Part shown: one piece after another, positions 6,774-6,873 of the stretch
Numbering within the stretch: position 1 is the first letter of the stretch
Layout: the number at the start of each line of letters is the position of its first letter
Assembly (NCBI GenBank): GCA_903933765.1
Contig: CAIZLI010000096.1
Coordinates: 1 to 6,873 of the forward strand
Source: an uncultured Bacteroidota bacterium
Lineage (GTDB): Bacteria; Bacteroidota; Bacteroidia; Chitinophagales; Chitinophagaceae
DNA: 6,873 nt
Direction: 5' to 3'
Notes under the pieces: model-generated
The model's database searches: none
Told to the model about the DNA's origin: nothing
Seen by the model: the letters and a program-made list of their open reading frames with translations, nothing else
Translations under genes and position numbers: made by a program

Positions 6774-6873
6774 ATGCAAGTTCAACTCTTTATCCCCTGT
6801 TTTATAGATCAATTGTACCCTCAGGTTGCATTTAATACTGTAAAAATATTAGAGAAAGCTGGATGTACTGTAA
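6774..6873 (+). CDS. lutA: LutA-type (Fe-S)-binding oxidoreductase, N-terminal fragment only
   Basis: Thirty-three codons are visible before the window ends: MQVQLFIPCFIDQLYPQ and then VAFNTVKILEKAGCTV. This matches the N-terminus of LutA/YkgE-type proteins, whose Bacillus member begins [33 protein letters not shown]. In that family LutA is a cysteine-rich (CCG-domain) subunit of the LutABC system for oxidising L-lactate to pyruvate; other members serve glycolate or other 2-hydroxyacid oxidation. The CCG motifs lie beyond the window and cannot be checked, nor can adjacency to lutB and lutC. The ATG follows the terminator by 29 bases, so the gene should have its own promoter, but no well-placed -7 element was found. 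The family assignment is fairly strong and the exact substrate is open. Confidence 0.8.
   Translation, partial: MQVQLFIPCFIDQLYPQVAFNTVKILEKAGCTV

Noticed and set aside
1..6873. Search for mobile elements, CRISPR arrays, tRNA or rRNA genes, toxin-antitoxin or defence genes
   Set aside because: No transposase, integrase, direct repeat array, or tRNA-like cloverleaf was noticed by eye, and almost every base is accounted for by housekeeping genes and short gaps.

Overview
The window is a stretch of ordinary housekeeping chromosome from a member of the Bacteroidota, probably a Chitinophagaceae-like organism. This is inferred from four things: low GC content, start codons without Shine-Dalgarno sequences, several upstream motifs matching the Bacteroidota -7 promoter element TAnnTTTG, and protein types typical of the phylum (a divergent GlmU-family protein, a stand-alone PruA, and a LutA-type Fe-S protein beginning MQVQLFIPCFIDQLYPQ). 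The exact genus cannot be told from the sequence alone.

Layout. Bases 1-3235 hold three genes on the minus strand, transcribed right to left: a GlmU-family sugar nucleotidyltransferase-like protein, triosephosphate isomerase (tpiA), and the elongation factor 4 GTPase LepA, which runs off the left edge and lacks its C-terminal third. The gaps are about 40 and 25 bases, so they look like one transcription unit. A perfect -7 motif just ahead of tpiA suggests a second, internal promoter. A 105-base divergent spacer (3236-3340) carries one -7-like element on each strand. Rightwards from it lie pruA (proline/glutamate catabolism) and then, behind its own -7-like element, pdhA (pyruvate dehydrogenase E1 alpha) and a membrane-anchored tetratricopeptide-repeat protein 18 bases downstream. 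A strong hairpin terminator closes this unit. The first 33 codons of a lutA-type Fe-S oxidoreductase gene then run off the right edge.

How the genes work together. Most of the enzymes belong to central carbon metabolism: TpiA (glycolysis), PdhA (pyruvate to acetyl-CoA), PruA (proline to glutamate) and the LutA-like protein (probably lactate or 2-hydroxyacid oxidation). LepA acts in translation and the GlmU-like protein probably in sugar-nucleotide chemistry. Nothing indicates a mobile element, CRISPR array, defence locus, RNA gene or biosynthetic cluster, and there is no gene-free stretch over 300 bases. I did not find an undescribed multi-gene system. The points most worth a second look are the shared spacing of four -7-like elements from their start codons, the unassigned TPR membrane protein linked to pdhA, and the GlmU-like protein that lacks the usual pyrophosphorylase signature.
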